From a virus, in the IMG/VR virus record IMGVR_UViG_3300042691_029496, positions 1 through 43,219 of that record: a DNA stretch of 43,219 bases, one strand, 5' to 3'. Both the position numbers and the translations under genes were made by a program. A model generated the notes under the pieces. The model had not been told where the DNA came from. It searched no databases and saw only the letters and a program-made list of their open reading frames with translations. Numbering within the stretch: the stretch's first letter is position 1; every line of letters begins with the position of its first letter. Below, piece after piece: positions 1-7,473 of this stretch.

Positions 1-174
1 CTCAAGATCTACGCCGACGGCGCGCTCAAGCACACGCAGACCGTCGATAACAGCAATCACTTCGTGCTGCCCTCCGGCTTCCGCGGCCTCGACTGGGAGT
101 TCCAGGTGGAGGCCTCTGTCGAAATCTCGGAAGTCAATCTGGCCACCAGCATCGGGGAGCTCAAGTCCGTATGA
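1..174 (+). CDS. C-terminal fragment of an unidentified late (virion-type) protein
   Basis: Frame 1 is open from the first base to a TGA at 172-174 and encodes the last 57 residues of a protein whose start lies left of the window. The fragment is beta-rich in character, with alternating hydrophobic residues, and ends in an ELKSV tail. Its stop overlaps the start of the tail-fibre gene as ATGA, so the two are translationally coupled and the fragment probably belongs to the same tail module. I do not recognise the family; a tail or head-tail protein is an inference from position only. Confidence 0.75.
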   Translation, partial: LKIYADGALKHTQTVDNSNHFVLPSGFRGLDWEFQVEASVEISEVNLATSIGELKSV

Positions 175-3100
175 TCCGCGAGACCATCGTCCCCGCTATC
201 CCGGACGTCCGCGACGACAACGTCAAGGATGTCCTGCGCGCCATCAAGGCAACCCTCGATGTGCGCGAGGGCTCGATCGGAGACCCGCTCGACCAGGGCG
301 TCACGCTGCGCGACCTGACGGCGCTCAATCTCGCCGTCGCCGGCGGCGGCGGGACCACTAGCACCTCAGGCGGCGGCTTCCTGCCGGTGGTGCCTACGCT
401 GCCACCCGTGGTCAGCAACTACAACCCCTCCACCGACTTCACGGTGCCCCAGGCACCCACCGGCCTGCGCGCCCGCGGCGGGTTCACCAACGTCTACCTC
501 GAGTGGGACGGCGCACCGTACCGCAACCACAGCTACACCGAGATCTGGCGCGCCAGTGTCGACAACCTGGCGCAGGCCGTGTTCGTGGGCACGACGGCGG
601 CGAGCCTCTACGCCGACCCTGTAGCGCCTGACACGACCTACTTCTACTGGATCCGCTTCGTCTCCAGGGCCAACGTCACCGGGCCGTACAACCGCACCTC
701 CGGCACGACTGCCACCACCGCCCTGGACGTCGGCTCCGCCCTGACCGCCCTCTCCAGTGAGATCCAAAGCAGCCAGCTGTTCGTCGACCTCGGCACGCGG
801 ATCAACAGGATCGAGTCCGACCCGTACATCCAAAGCGTCCTCACCGGCGACTACAACATCCAGATCTCGCGGCTCAGCTCCGCGCTCGACAGCACCAACT
901 CGCAGATCACCTCGCTGCGCGCTGTCAACCGCAACAACGCCACGCTGATCACCGAGCTCAGCACGAGCACCCAGGTCAAGAACCGGGTGTTCTTTCAGAA
1001 CGAAGAGCCGATCAACACGCCGGCCTACATGCTCACCCAGGGCGACATCTGGTATGACCTCAACAACAACAACAAGAGCTACCGCTACGACGGCTCAGCC
1101 TGGGTGGTCATGGCCCTGGCCGTCAAGGTCTACTACCAGGACGACGCCCCGGCCAGCACGCTGACCACGCCGCTGCTGCTGGGCGACCTCTGGTACGACT
1201 CCAACGATCAGAACAAGCCTTACCGCTGGAACGGCACCGGCTGGGTGGCACTGCGCGATGGCTACATCGACGCCCGGGTGACCACGCTCGAGCAGACCAA
1301 GATCGGCTACGCCACGCTCAACGCGACCGGCCTGGTGTTCGACAACAACGGCGCCATCACTGACAAGACAACCACCGACGCCTGGAACGCCGCCAACCCG
1401 GGCAACCTCGCCACCTGGAATGTGGGCCTGCCGTTCGCCACCGCAGTCAAGCAGGTCGGCGTCACCGACGGCGTCAGCACGCTGACCCTCGAGCAGCGCT
1501 TCGTCGCACAGAAGGGCACCAACGACCAGCTCTACGGCCAGTACACGGTCAAGATCGACAACAACGGCCACGTGTCCGGCTTCGGCCTCGCCTCCGGTGC
1601 GGTCAACGGCACGCCGACCTCGGCCTTCATCGTGCGCGCCGATCGCTTCGCCATCGCCGGCGTCGACGACACCTCCGACCCACTGGGCACGCTGGCCCCG
1701 ACGCGCCAGCCGTTCGTGGTGACCACCACGCCGACCACCATCAACGGCAAGACCTACCCGGCCGGCACCTGGATCGACACCGCGTTCATCGCCAACGCCA
1801 CGATCACCAGCGCGCAGATCACCGACCTGACCGCGGACAAGATCACCGCCGGCACGGTGAGCGCCGCGCTGGGCGTGAGCACCGGCAAGCTCTGGGGCGG
1901 GGTCGCGGTGAGCAGTGCTCCTGAGACTTTCGGCCAGCTGTCGCACCCGTTTGCCACGGCCAACTTCGGCACCGGCTTCTTCCTGGGCAACGACGGTGGC
2001 ACCTACAAGTTCTACGTCGGCGCACCCGACCAGAACATGAACTGGAACGGCAGCGCGCTCACCGTCACCGGCAACATCAACGCCACCTCGGGCACTTTCC
2101 GCAACATCACCGTCTACGACACCGCCAACAACGTCATCATGTCCTCGGGCGGTGTGCCGGTGGCGGCCATCCTAGGCCTGGGCTCGCTCGCCACGCAGAA
2201 CAACGTGTCAACCGGACAAGTCACCGGCCTGGGCGCGCTCGCCACCCAGAACAGCGTTGACTACTCCGGCGTCAGTGGCGCCAAGCCGCCGACCGATGCC
2301 ACACGCAACGTGGTGACCTACAGCGCCACGGAGCCGTCCTCACCCGCGGCTGGCGACGTGTGGGTCGACACATCGGTCTCTCCCAACGTGATCAAGGTGC
2401 GCATCGGCTCGAGTTGGTTTACCGGCGCCAACCTCACCACAAACACCAACCAGCTGGTTGACGGCGCGGGCCTCGGCACCACCGCCAACTGGACGCAAGT
2501 AGCGGGGCGCCCCACCACGCTTGCCGCGCTCGATGCCACCGCGGCATCGGACCTGGATGGCAAGACCGTCACCTACTACCAGAACGACCCGCCAAGCGGC
2601 ACGGTCAACGATCTGTGGTTCGACACCAATGACGGCAACAAGCTGTATCGGCATGACGGCAGCGGCTGGGTCTTGGTGCAGGACGCAGGCATCGCCGCTG
2701 CTGCCGGACTGGCGACGACAGCGCAAACCACCGCCAACAGCAAGATCACCACGTTCTACACGACCTCGGAGCCAACAGCGACCGGCGTGGGTGACCTTTG
2801 GTACAACACAACCACACGTGAGCTGCGGCGCTGGAATGGCTCCGCTTGGCAGACGTCGGGCAACTACGTCGACAACACCAACCAGATCACGGATGGCGCC
2901 GGCCTTGGTCTGACCGCCAACTGGACGCAGGTGGCGGGTCGACCCTCCACGTTGGCCGCCCTTGACGCCACGGCGGCCGCCGATCTTGATGGCAAGACCG
3001 TTACCTACTACCAGGCCTCGCCGCCCACAGGAACCGTCAACGACCTGTGGTTCGATACCGACGACGGCAATAAGCTCTACCGCCACGACGGCAGCAACTG

Positions 3101-4337
3101 GGTCGCGGTGCAGGACGCAGGGATTGCGGCAGCAGCGGGTCTCGCCACTGAGGCGCAGAACACTGCCGACAGCAAGGTCACGACCTTCTACACCACGTCC
3201 ACCCCTACTGCCACGGCCGTGGGCGACCTTTGGTACAACACCACGACGCGCACCCTCAGTCGCTGGAACGGCTCGGCGTGGCAAACCGCCGGCAACTACG
3301 TCGACAACACGAACCAAATCACCGACGGCGCGGGCCTCGGCACGACGGCTACCTGGACTGGCGTCACCGGCACCGGCAGGCCGGCTGACAACGCCACCAA
3401 GAACACGGTCTTCCGCCAGGCGACGGCGCCCACTGGCGCCAGCGTCAACGACCTGTGGTTCAACACCTCCACCGCGGCCATCTCCTACTGGAACGGCTCA
3501 AGCTGGGTGCTGGCGGGCGACGTGACTTCGCAAAACGCGGCGGCCAGCATCATCGGCCAGGGCGAGCTGGCAACGGCCAACAGCGTGTTCATTGGGTCCA
3601 CGGTCAGGATACTCAACCAGAGCACCGGCCTGTATGAGGTGCTCAACACCGGCGACTTCGTCAACCGCCTGGCAAAGGTCAACGCCGGCACCGTCGCCAA
3701 CTTCTTTGATGCGGCCGCGATCGGTGATGCCTACATCGGCAACCTCAACGCCGCCAAGATCACCTCGGGCACCATCTCGGCGGGCGTGCTCGATAGCGTG
3801 ATCATCACCTCCAAGGTGGCCAACCTCGGCAGCGCGCAGCTCGCCGGCGTGCTGCAGTCGGACAACTTCGTCGCGGGCTCAGCCGGCTGGCAGATCCGGC
3901 GCGACAACGGCTCCGCCGAGTTCGCCAACGTCAAGGTGCGCGGCGACGTGCAGGCCACCAGCCTCAACGGCATCGTGGTCAACACCGGCAACATTGTGGG
4001 CAACGGCGTGTCCCTGGTCACGGCCGCGCAGACAAGTGCCGCAACCCTACTTCTCTCGGTGAACATCCCGACGGGGACGGCCTGCGTCGTGGTGCTGGCG
4101 GGCCTTGGTCCGGGCCTCACGACCGGCAGCGGCGAAGGCGGCAGCACGTACTCGCCGTCGTACGGGGATCTCATCCTCGACGAGGGCACGGCATCGGAGG
4201 CCACTGTCGTGTCCGGAGCTGCGGGCTCACTGGTGTGGTCGCTCGCCAACCCAGTGGCCGGGCCTCACACCGTGCGCGTGAATCGCAGCCAGACCATGGG
4301 TGTCCTCAACGTCTCCATACTGATCTTCAAGCGATGA
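171..4337 (+). CDS. Tail fibre / tail-tip (host-specificity J-like) protein
   Basis: This 1388-residue protein probably forms a tail fibre or receptor-binding tail tip. Residues about 90-185 look like a fibronectin type III domain (APTGLRARG near the start, then YLEWDG). Next come repeated short modules with the pattern LWYD/LWFD-x-NDGNK-xYRxDGSxWV, seen about seven times. A central segment (about 540-700) resembles the C-terminal domain of phage host-specificity protein J, with ADKITAGT and FFLGNDGG patterns; ITSGTISAG-like segments return near 1190-1220. Residues about 761-1048 are two tandem copies of a 144-residue unit, with a degenerate third copy after them. The extreme C-terminus is Gly/Ser/Val-rich and may be the receptor-contacting tip. 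The start ATG overlaps the previous stop. The exact tail morphology cannot be told from this gene alone. Confidence 0.88.
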   Translation: MIRETIVPAIPDVRDDNVKDVLRAIKATLDVREGSIGDPLDQGVTLRDLTALNLAVAGGGGTTSTSGGGFLPVVPTLPPVVSNYNPSTDFTVPQAPTGLRARGGFTNVYLEWDGAPYRNHSYTEIWRASVDNLAQAVFVGTTAASLYADPVAPDTTYFYWIRFVSRANVTGPYNRTSGTTATTALDVGSALTALSSEIQSSQLFVDLGTRINRIESDPYIQSVLTGDYNIQISRLSSALDSTNSQITSLRAVNRNNATLITELSTSTQVKNRVFFQNEEPINTPAYMLTQGDIWYDLNNNNKSYRYDGSAWVVMALAVKVYYQDDAPASTLTTPLLLGDLWYDSNDQNKPYRWNGTGWVALRDGYIDARVTTLEQTKIGYATLNATGLVFDNNGAITDKTTTDAWNAANPGNLATWNVGLPFATAVKQVGVTDGVSTLTLEQRFVAQKGTNDQLYGQYTVKIDNNGHVSGFGLASGAVNGTPTSAFIVRADRFAIAGVDDTSDPLGTLAPTRQPFVVTTTPTTINGKTYPAGTWIDTAFIANATITSAQITDLTADKITAGTVSAALGVSTGKLWGGVAVSSAPETFGQLSHPFATANFGTGFFLGNDGGTYKFYVGAPDQNMNWNGSALTVTGNINATSGTFRNITVYDTANNVIMSSGGVPVAAILGLGSLATQNNVSTGQVTGLGALATQNSVDYSGVSGAKPPTDATRNVVTYSATEPSSPAAGDVWVDTSVSPNVIKVRIGSSWFTGANLTTNTNQLVDGAGLGTTANWTQVAGRPTTLAALDATAASDLDGKTVTYYQNDPPSGTVNDLWFDTNDGNKLYRHDGSGWVLVQDAGIAAAAGLATTAQTTANSKITTFYTTSEPTATGVGDLWYNTTTRELRRWNGSAWQTSGNYVDNTNQITDGAGLGLTANWTQVAGRPSTLAALDATAAADLDGKTVTYYQASPPTGTVNDLWFDTDDGNKLYRHDGSNWVAVQDAGIAAAAGLATEAQNTADSKVTTFYTTSTPTATAVGDLWYNTTTRTLSRWNGSAWQTAGNYVDNTNQITDGAGLGTTATWTGVTGTGRPADNATKNTVFRQATAPTGASVNDLWFNTSTAAISYWNGSSWVLAGDVTSQNAAASIIGQGELATANSVFIGSTVRILNQSTGLYEVLNTGDFVNRLAKVNAGTVANFFDAAAIGDAYIGNLNAAKITSGTISAGVLDSVIITSKVANLGSAQLAGVLQSDNFVAGSAGWQIRRDNGSAEFANVKVRGDVQATSLNGIVVNTGNIVGNGVSLVTAAQTSAATLLLSVNIPTGTACVVVLAGLGPGLTTGSGEGGSTYSPSYGDLILDEGTASEATVVSGAAGSLVWSLANPVAGPHTVRVNRSQTMGVLNVSILIFKR
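2451..3314 (+). repeat. Two tandem 432-base (144-codon) repeats inside the tail-fibre gene
   Basis: Bases 2451-2882 and 2883-3314 encode two in-frame copies of a 144-residue unit beginning Q-(L/I)-(V/T)-DGAGLG and ending GNYVDNTN. By eye roughly 20 residues differ between copies. A third, diverged and shortened copy starts at 3315. Each unit holds one NDGNKLYRHDG-type and one TTTR-type Trp-rich module, so the unit is itself a doublet of a smaller repeat. The pattern suggests duplication by unequal recombination, changing fibre length. Confidence 0.85.
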
Positions 4338-4669
4338 ACAAGGACTTCGTTATCTACGACGCCGAGGGCAACATCGTCCGCACCGGCAACTGCCCCGAGG
4401 GAGACCTCGAGCTTCAGCCAAGGGCGGGCGAGTTCCTGCTCGAGGCCTCCGCATGCTGCGTAAATGACGCGGTCGACCCGGTGACGCGAGAGGTGATCTG
4501 TGGCGGCCGCAAGACGCCGCCCGCGCCACCTGCGCCACCCCTGCCCGCCCAGCCCAGGCTCAGCACCGAGCAGCAGCTCGACCTCCTCTGGCAGGCCATG
4601 GACTCGGGCACCTTCCCCAAGGCCGAGCCGTTCTACTCGGCGATCAAGGCGCAGAAGGCGCGTCAGTGA
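4334..4669 (+). CDS. Small phage protein following the tail fibre
   Basis: This 111-residue protein starts at an ATG overlapping the tail-fibre stop (ATGA), and its own stop overlaps the next GTG. The upstream in-frame extension would lie inside the fibre gene and was rejected. The N-terminal half is mixed (DFVIYDAEGNIVRTG). The middle, about residues 57-72, is a proline-rich linker (PPAPPAPPLP). The C-terminal 40 residues, with LWQAMDSGTFPKAEPFYSAI, resemble a short helical module common at the ends of phage fibre-associated small proteins. A role in fibre assembly or attachment is inferred from position and that motif. Confidence 0.8.
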   Translation: MNKDFVIYDAEGNIVRTGNCPEGDLELQPRAGEFLLEASACCVNDAVDPVTREVICGGRKTPPAPPAPPLPAQPRLSTEQQLDLLWQAMDSGTFPKAEPFYSAIKAQKARQ

Positions 4670-5244
4670 GTCGCCTCATCCTCTTCAGCGGAGGAGTCGA
4701 GAGCACGGCCATGCTGACGCATGCCCTGCCTGGCGATGTCGTGCTGACGATCGAGCCGTCGTTCCCCAACGACCTGGCAACCTTCGATAGGCGCACCTCG
4801 CGCCAGATCGCGGCCATGATGGGCCACCTCGTGCATTGCGCCCGGGCCGACATCCCGATCGAGCCCACGCCCTACCAGTTCGTACACCAGATGCGCGTGT
4901 TCATCAGCGTGTGCAACCTGTGGGTCGCCAAGGATCGCCGCATCAAGCAGGTCTGGTGCGGCCGCAACTCAGCTGAGCCCGGCCCCACGCTTGCGCCTTT
5001 CATCGACCAGATGATGGCCGCCTGGGCGATCCTGCACCCGGATGTGCCGTTCCAGCACCCGCTGGACTACCTGAGCAAGCGCGAGCAGTGGGAGCTCATC
5101 CCCGCCGAGGTGCGCCCCCTCGTCAGCAGCTGCGTGCATCACCGCATGTGCGGGCTGTGCAAGAAGTGTCTGGAGTGGACATGTCTGTCCGAGAGTTCGC
5201 CGAGCGTTACAAGCAGCTGGGCTACCCCCACAACCCGGCTCTGA
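4666..5244 (+). CDS. QueC-like PP-loop ATPase (7-cyano-7-deazaguanine synthase family)
   Basis: A 192-residue protein with a PP-loop (SGGVES at residues 8-13) and a C-terminal zinc-type cysteine cluster C156-x5-C162-x2-C165-x2-C168, followed by LEW. This order, together with PLDYLSKREQ before the cysteines, matches QueC, which adenylates a carboxyl on 7-carboxy-7-deazaguanine and converts it to preQ0. It differs from canonical QueC in having Glu for Asp in SGGxDS and one x5 spacing before the CxxC pair. No QueD, QueE, FolE or DpdA partner is visible in the window. QueC-like enzymes also occur in antiphage systems (QatC, type IV CBASS), so the substrate here need not be a deazaguanine. The start is GTG overlapping the previous stop; the 3' end overlaps the cupin gene by 64 bases. 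Confidence 0.75.
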   Translation: MSRLILFSGGVESTAMLTHALPGDVVLTIEPSFPNDLATFDRRTSRQIAAMMGHLVHCARADIPIEPTPYQFVHQMRVFISVCNLWVAKDRRIKQVWCGRNSAEPGPTLAPFIDQMMAAWAILHPDVPFQHPLDYLSKREQWELIPAEVRPLVSSCVHHRMCGLCKKCLEWTCLSESSPSVTSSWATPTTRL

Positions 5245-5642
5245 TGCGCCAGGTGTTCCTGACCGACGTCAGCACCAGCGTGCTGGTGTGGGCCGAGGGC
5301 GAATTCCTGGTCGAGCACTACCTCATGCACCCGCTGATCGAGGTCGTGCCGCACAGCCACCCGTTCGAGAGCGTCACCGTGCACATCGCCGGCAAGCTCC
5401 TGGGGCGGCGCGAAGGCGTGATCGGCCAGTGGCTGACCGACGAGCACTCCGGCCACATCAGCCGGACGATCGCCCCGGGCGCCTGGCATGCGTTCCTGAC
5501 CGGCGACACCGGTGCGGTGATGTACGTGGTCAGTCGCTGGGACGACCCGCAAGAGCGCGACAGCGCCACGCGCAAGTACATCGGCGAGCCGTTGGGCCCG
5601 CGCCACCAGGCCACCCTCGACGAGCTTGCGGCCAGCAAATAG
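5181..5642 (+). CDS. Cupin-like protein
   Basis: A 153-residue protein starting at ATG 5181, preceded by GGAG; the longer in-frame extension lies inside the QueC-like gene and was rejected. Residues 58-63 (HSHPFE) and H103 in a GAWHAFLTG context fit the two metal-binding motifs of a small cupin barrel, where histidines and a glutamate usually hold a metal. The C-terminal 30 residues are charged and probably extend from the barrel. It overlaps the QueC-like gene by 64 bases, implying coupled expression. It could be an isomerase, dioxygenase-like enzyme or small-molecule binder; the substrate cannot be told. Confidence 0.75.
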   Translation: MSVREFAERYKQLGYPHNPALMRQVFLTDVSTSVLVWAEGEFLVEHYLMHPLIEVVPHSHPFESVTVHIAGKLLGRREGVIGQWLTDEHSGHISRTIAPGAWHAFLTGDTGAVMYVVSRWDDPQERDSATRKYIGEPLGPRHQATLDELAASK

Positions 5643-5757
5643 CTGAGGCAACAATCTTTTGGCGGCACCCGTGCGCACGCATCTAGCACAACGCGAAAAA
5701 AGATGCAACAGATTGTTGTGCCGCTGGTAAAATCGCCCCGCCAGAAAGGGGGTGGCT
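5643..5757 (+). promoter_or_regulatory. Control region with two palindromic CAACA/TGTTG sites upstream of the acetyltransferase gene
   Basis: This gap between the cupin stop and the GNAT start is A/T-richer than its surroundings. It holds two near-palindromes related to CCAACAA-N-TTGTTGG: GCAACAATCTTTTGG at 5648-5662 and GCAACAGATTGTTGT at 5705-5719, each 12 of 15 to one orientation of the motif, 57 bases apart. CAACAATCT at the first site is also the inverse of AGATTGTTG at the second. A -10-like TAAAAT lies at 5728-5733. A purine-rich ribosome site (AGAAAGGGG) ends at 5751. I infer a regulated internal promoter; no good -35 is visible. Confidence 0.5.
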
Positions 5758-6363
5758 GTGCCGCAGCTTGAGGTGTTCCGACAAACGCTCGCCGCCAAGC
5801 TCGGTCGCGTGCTGCTGCCTGAGGACGCCGCGGAGATCGAGGCCGCCTTCTTTGCCGAGCCTGACTTCACCCACGAGCCGAGCAAGTTCGGTCAGCTGGT
5901 GGGCGATGGCTACACCATCCAGGTCGAGCGCTTTCGCGACATCCTGCCCGAGATGCACGAGCTGCACCTCGAGCACTGGCTGGAGACCGAGAAGCACCGC
6001 CACGGTCTCGCCCTGAACCCCGACTACGACGCCGTGATCGCGCGCGAGCGCGCCGGCAATCTGATCCAGTTCACCATCCGCAGCGCGAGCGGCGAGCTGA
6101 TCGGCAACCTGCGCATGCTCATCGCGCTGAGCATCCACACCCAGACCCGCTACGCCTGCGAGGACACCCTGTTCATCAGGCCCGCGCACCGCGGCGGATT
6201 CCGCGTCATGGCCTTGATGCGCTTTGCTGAGCAGTCGCTCCTGGCCCTCGGCATCCGCGAAATCCGGGTCAACAGCAAGCTCGTGAACCGAGCTGACGTT
6301 CTGATGCGGCGCCTGGGCTACCAGCCTGTGGCGCTGGAATTCGTGAAGATCTTCAGGGACTGA
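5758..6363 (+). CDS. GNAT-family N-acetyltransferase
   Basis: About 201 residues from GTG 5758, or 203 from GTG 5752. I prefer 5758 because 5752 abuts the AGAAAGGGG ribosome site. The C-terminal half (about residues 95-200) fits a GNAT core: a beta strand ending EDTLFIRPAHRGG, where the acetyl-CoA-binding loop is expected, then a long helix (MALMRFAEQSLLALGI), IREIRVNSK, and a final RRLGYQPV motif. Related GNATs are known beside virion genes in podovirus-like phages, where their substrate is unknown. It is the first gene after a regulatory gap and may head a transcription unit that continues into the internal virion genes. Confidence 0.78.
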   Translation: MPQLEVFRQTLAAKLGRVLLPEDAAEIEAAFFAEPDFTHEPSKFGQLVGDGYTIQVERFRDILPEMHELHLEHWLETEKHRHGLALNPDYDAVIARERAGNLIQFTIRSASGELIGNLRMLIALSIHTQTRYACEDTLFIRPAHRGGFRVMALMRFAEQSLLALGIREIRVNSKLVNRADVLMRRLGYQPVALEFVKIFRD

Positions 6364-6366
6364 AAC

Positions 6367-7473
6367 ATGTGCTCCGACGCCCCCGACACCAGCGGCATGA
6401 ATGCCGCAGCCCAAGCAAACGCCGAGATCGCCAAGGAGGCGCTCGACTTCTACAAGGGCATCTACGCCAGCGACATCCGCCCAGCACAGGAAAAGCAGCA
6501 GGCGCTGGCTGACCGCCTGGTGGACGACTACCTCGACACCTCGGCCACGCAAAAGCAGTTCGCCACCGACCAGAACGCCTACTACAAGGAGACGTTCCAG
6601 CCGGTCGAGCGCCAGATGGTGCGCGACGCGATGGAGTACGACTCCGACGCCAACGTCAAGCGCGTGTCCGGCGAGGCCGCGGCCAACGTCAACCAGCAGT
6701 TCAGCAACGCCCGCGGCCAAAGCGCCCGCCTGGCTGGCCGCTACGGCCTCGCCTCCACCGCCTTCTCCGGCCCGCAGGGCGCCTCCGAGCGCGCCCAGGC
6801 CCTGGGTGCTGCAGGTGCTGCCACCGGGGCCGCCAACGCGGTGCGCGACAAGGGCATCGCACTGCGCGCCGGGGCGTCGAACTTCGGCCGCAACATGCCC
6901 AACACGGCGTCGAACTTCTACGCCGGCAGCAACGCCTCCAACAGCGCCGCCTTCGGCACCGGCCAGACCGCGATGAACAGCATCGGCCAGAACGCAGCGG
7001 TCGTCGGCCAGGGCTTCAACACCGCCATCTCCGGCAACAACAGCGCCGGCAGCCTGTACGGTCAGGTGGCGCAGATCGAGGGCAAGGACAGCGGCGTCTG
7101 GGGTGCGCTGGGCGGCGTCGCTGGCCAGTTCGCTGGCAGCAAGGCGGGCTCCTCCTTGATTGCCTCCGGTCTTTCGTTCCTCTCCGACGTCAATGCCAAG
7201 ACCGACATCAAGCCCGTCTCCGACGACGAGGCGCTCGCCGCGGTCAAGGCGACCCCGGTGTCGCGCTGGAGCTACAAGGGCGGCATGGGCGACAGCGCCC
7301 GCCACATCGGCCCGATGGCGCAGGACGTCAACCGCACCATGGGCGAGAGTGCTGCGCCCGGCGGCACGTCCATCGACCCGATCTCCATGAATGGCATCAA
7401 CATGGCCGCCACGGCCGCCCTTGCGCGCAAGGTGGAGCGCCTTGAGCAGGCTCTGGAAGGATCTCAAGCATGA
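6367..7473 (+). CDS. Virion protein with C-terminal S74 intramolecular chaperone domain
   Basis: A 368-residue protein with AGGGA upstream of ATG 6367. The N-terminal 270 residues are Ala/Asn/Ser-rich and helical, with repeated small-residue stretches typical of podovirus internal or tail-associated proteins. From residue 272 the sequence FLSDVNAKTDIKPV marks the start of a peptidase S74 (endosialidase chaperone) domain. S273 and K278 are in place for the Ser/Lys dyad that cuts just before the serine after trimerisation, releasing about 96 residues. The domain ends in a predicted coiled coil (ALARKVERLEQAL). This implies a trimeric virion component; whether needle, fibre or injected protein is uncertain. 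Confidence 0.82.
   Translation: MCSDAPDTSGMNAAAQANAEIAKEALDFYKGIYASDIRPAQEKQQALADRLVDDYLDTSATQKQFATDQNAYYKETFQPVERQMVRDAMEYDSDANVKRVSGEAAANVNQQFSNARGQSARLAGRYGLASTAFSGPQGASERAQALGAAGAATGAANAVRDKGIALRAGASNFGRNMPNTASNFYAGSNASNSAAFGTGQTAMNSIGQNAAVVGQGFNTAISGNNSAGSLYGQVAQIEGKDSGVWGALGGVAGQFAGSKAGSSLIASGLSFLSDVNAKTDIKPVSDDEALAAVKATPVSRWSYKGGMGDSARHIGPMAQDVNRTMGESAAPGGTSIDPISMNGINMAATAALARKVERLEQALEGSQA

Noticed and set aside
171-4337. Diversity-generating retroelement associated with the tail fibre
   Set aside because: No reverse transcriptase and no template/variable repeat pair are visible; the repeats are ordinary tandem duplications.
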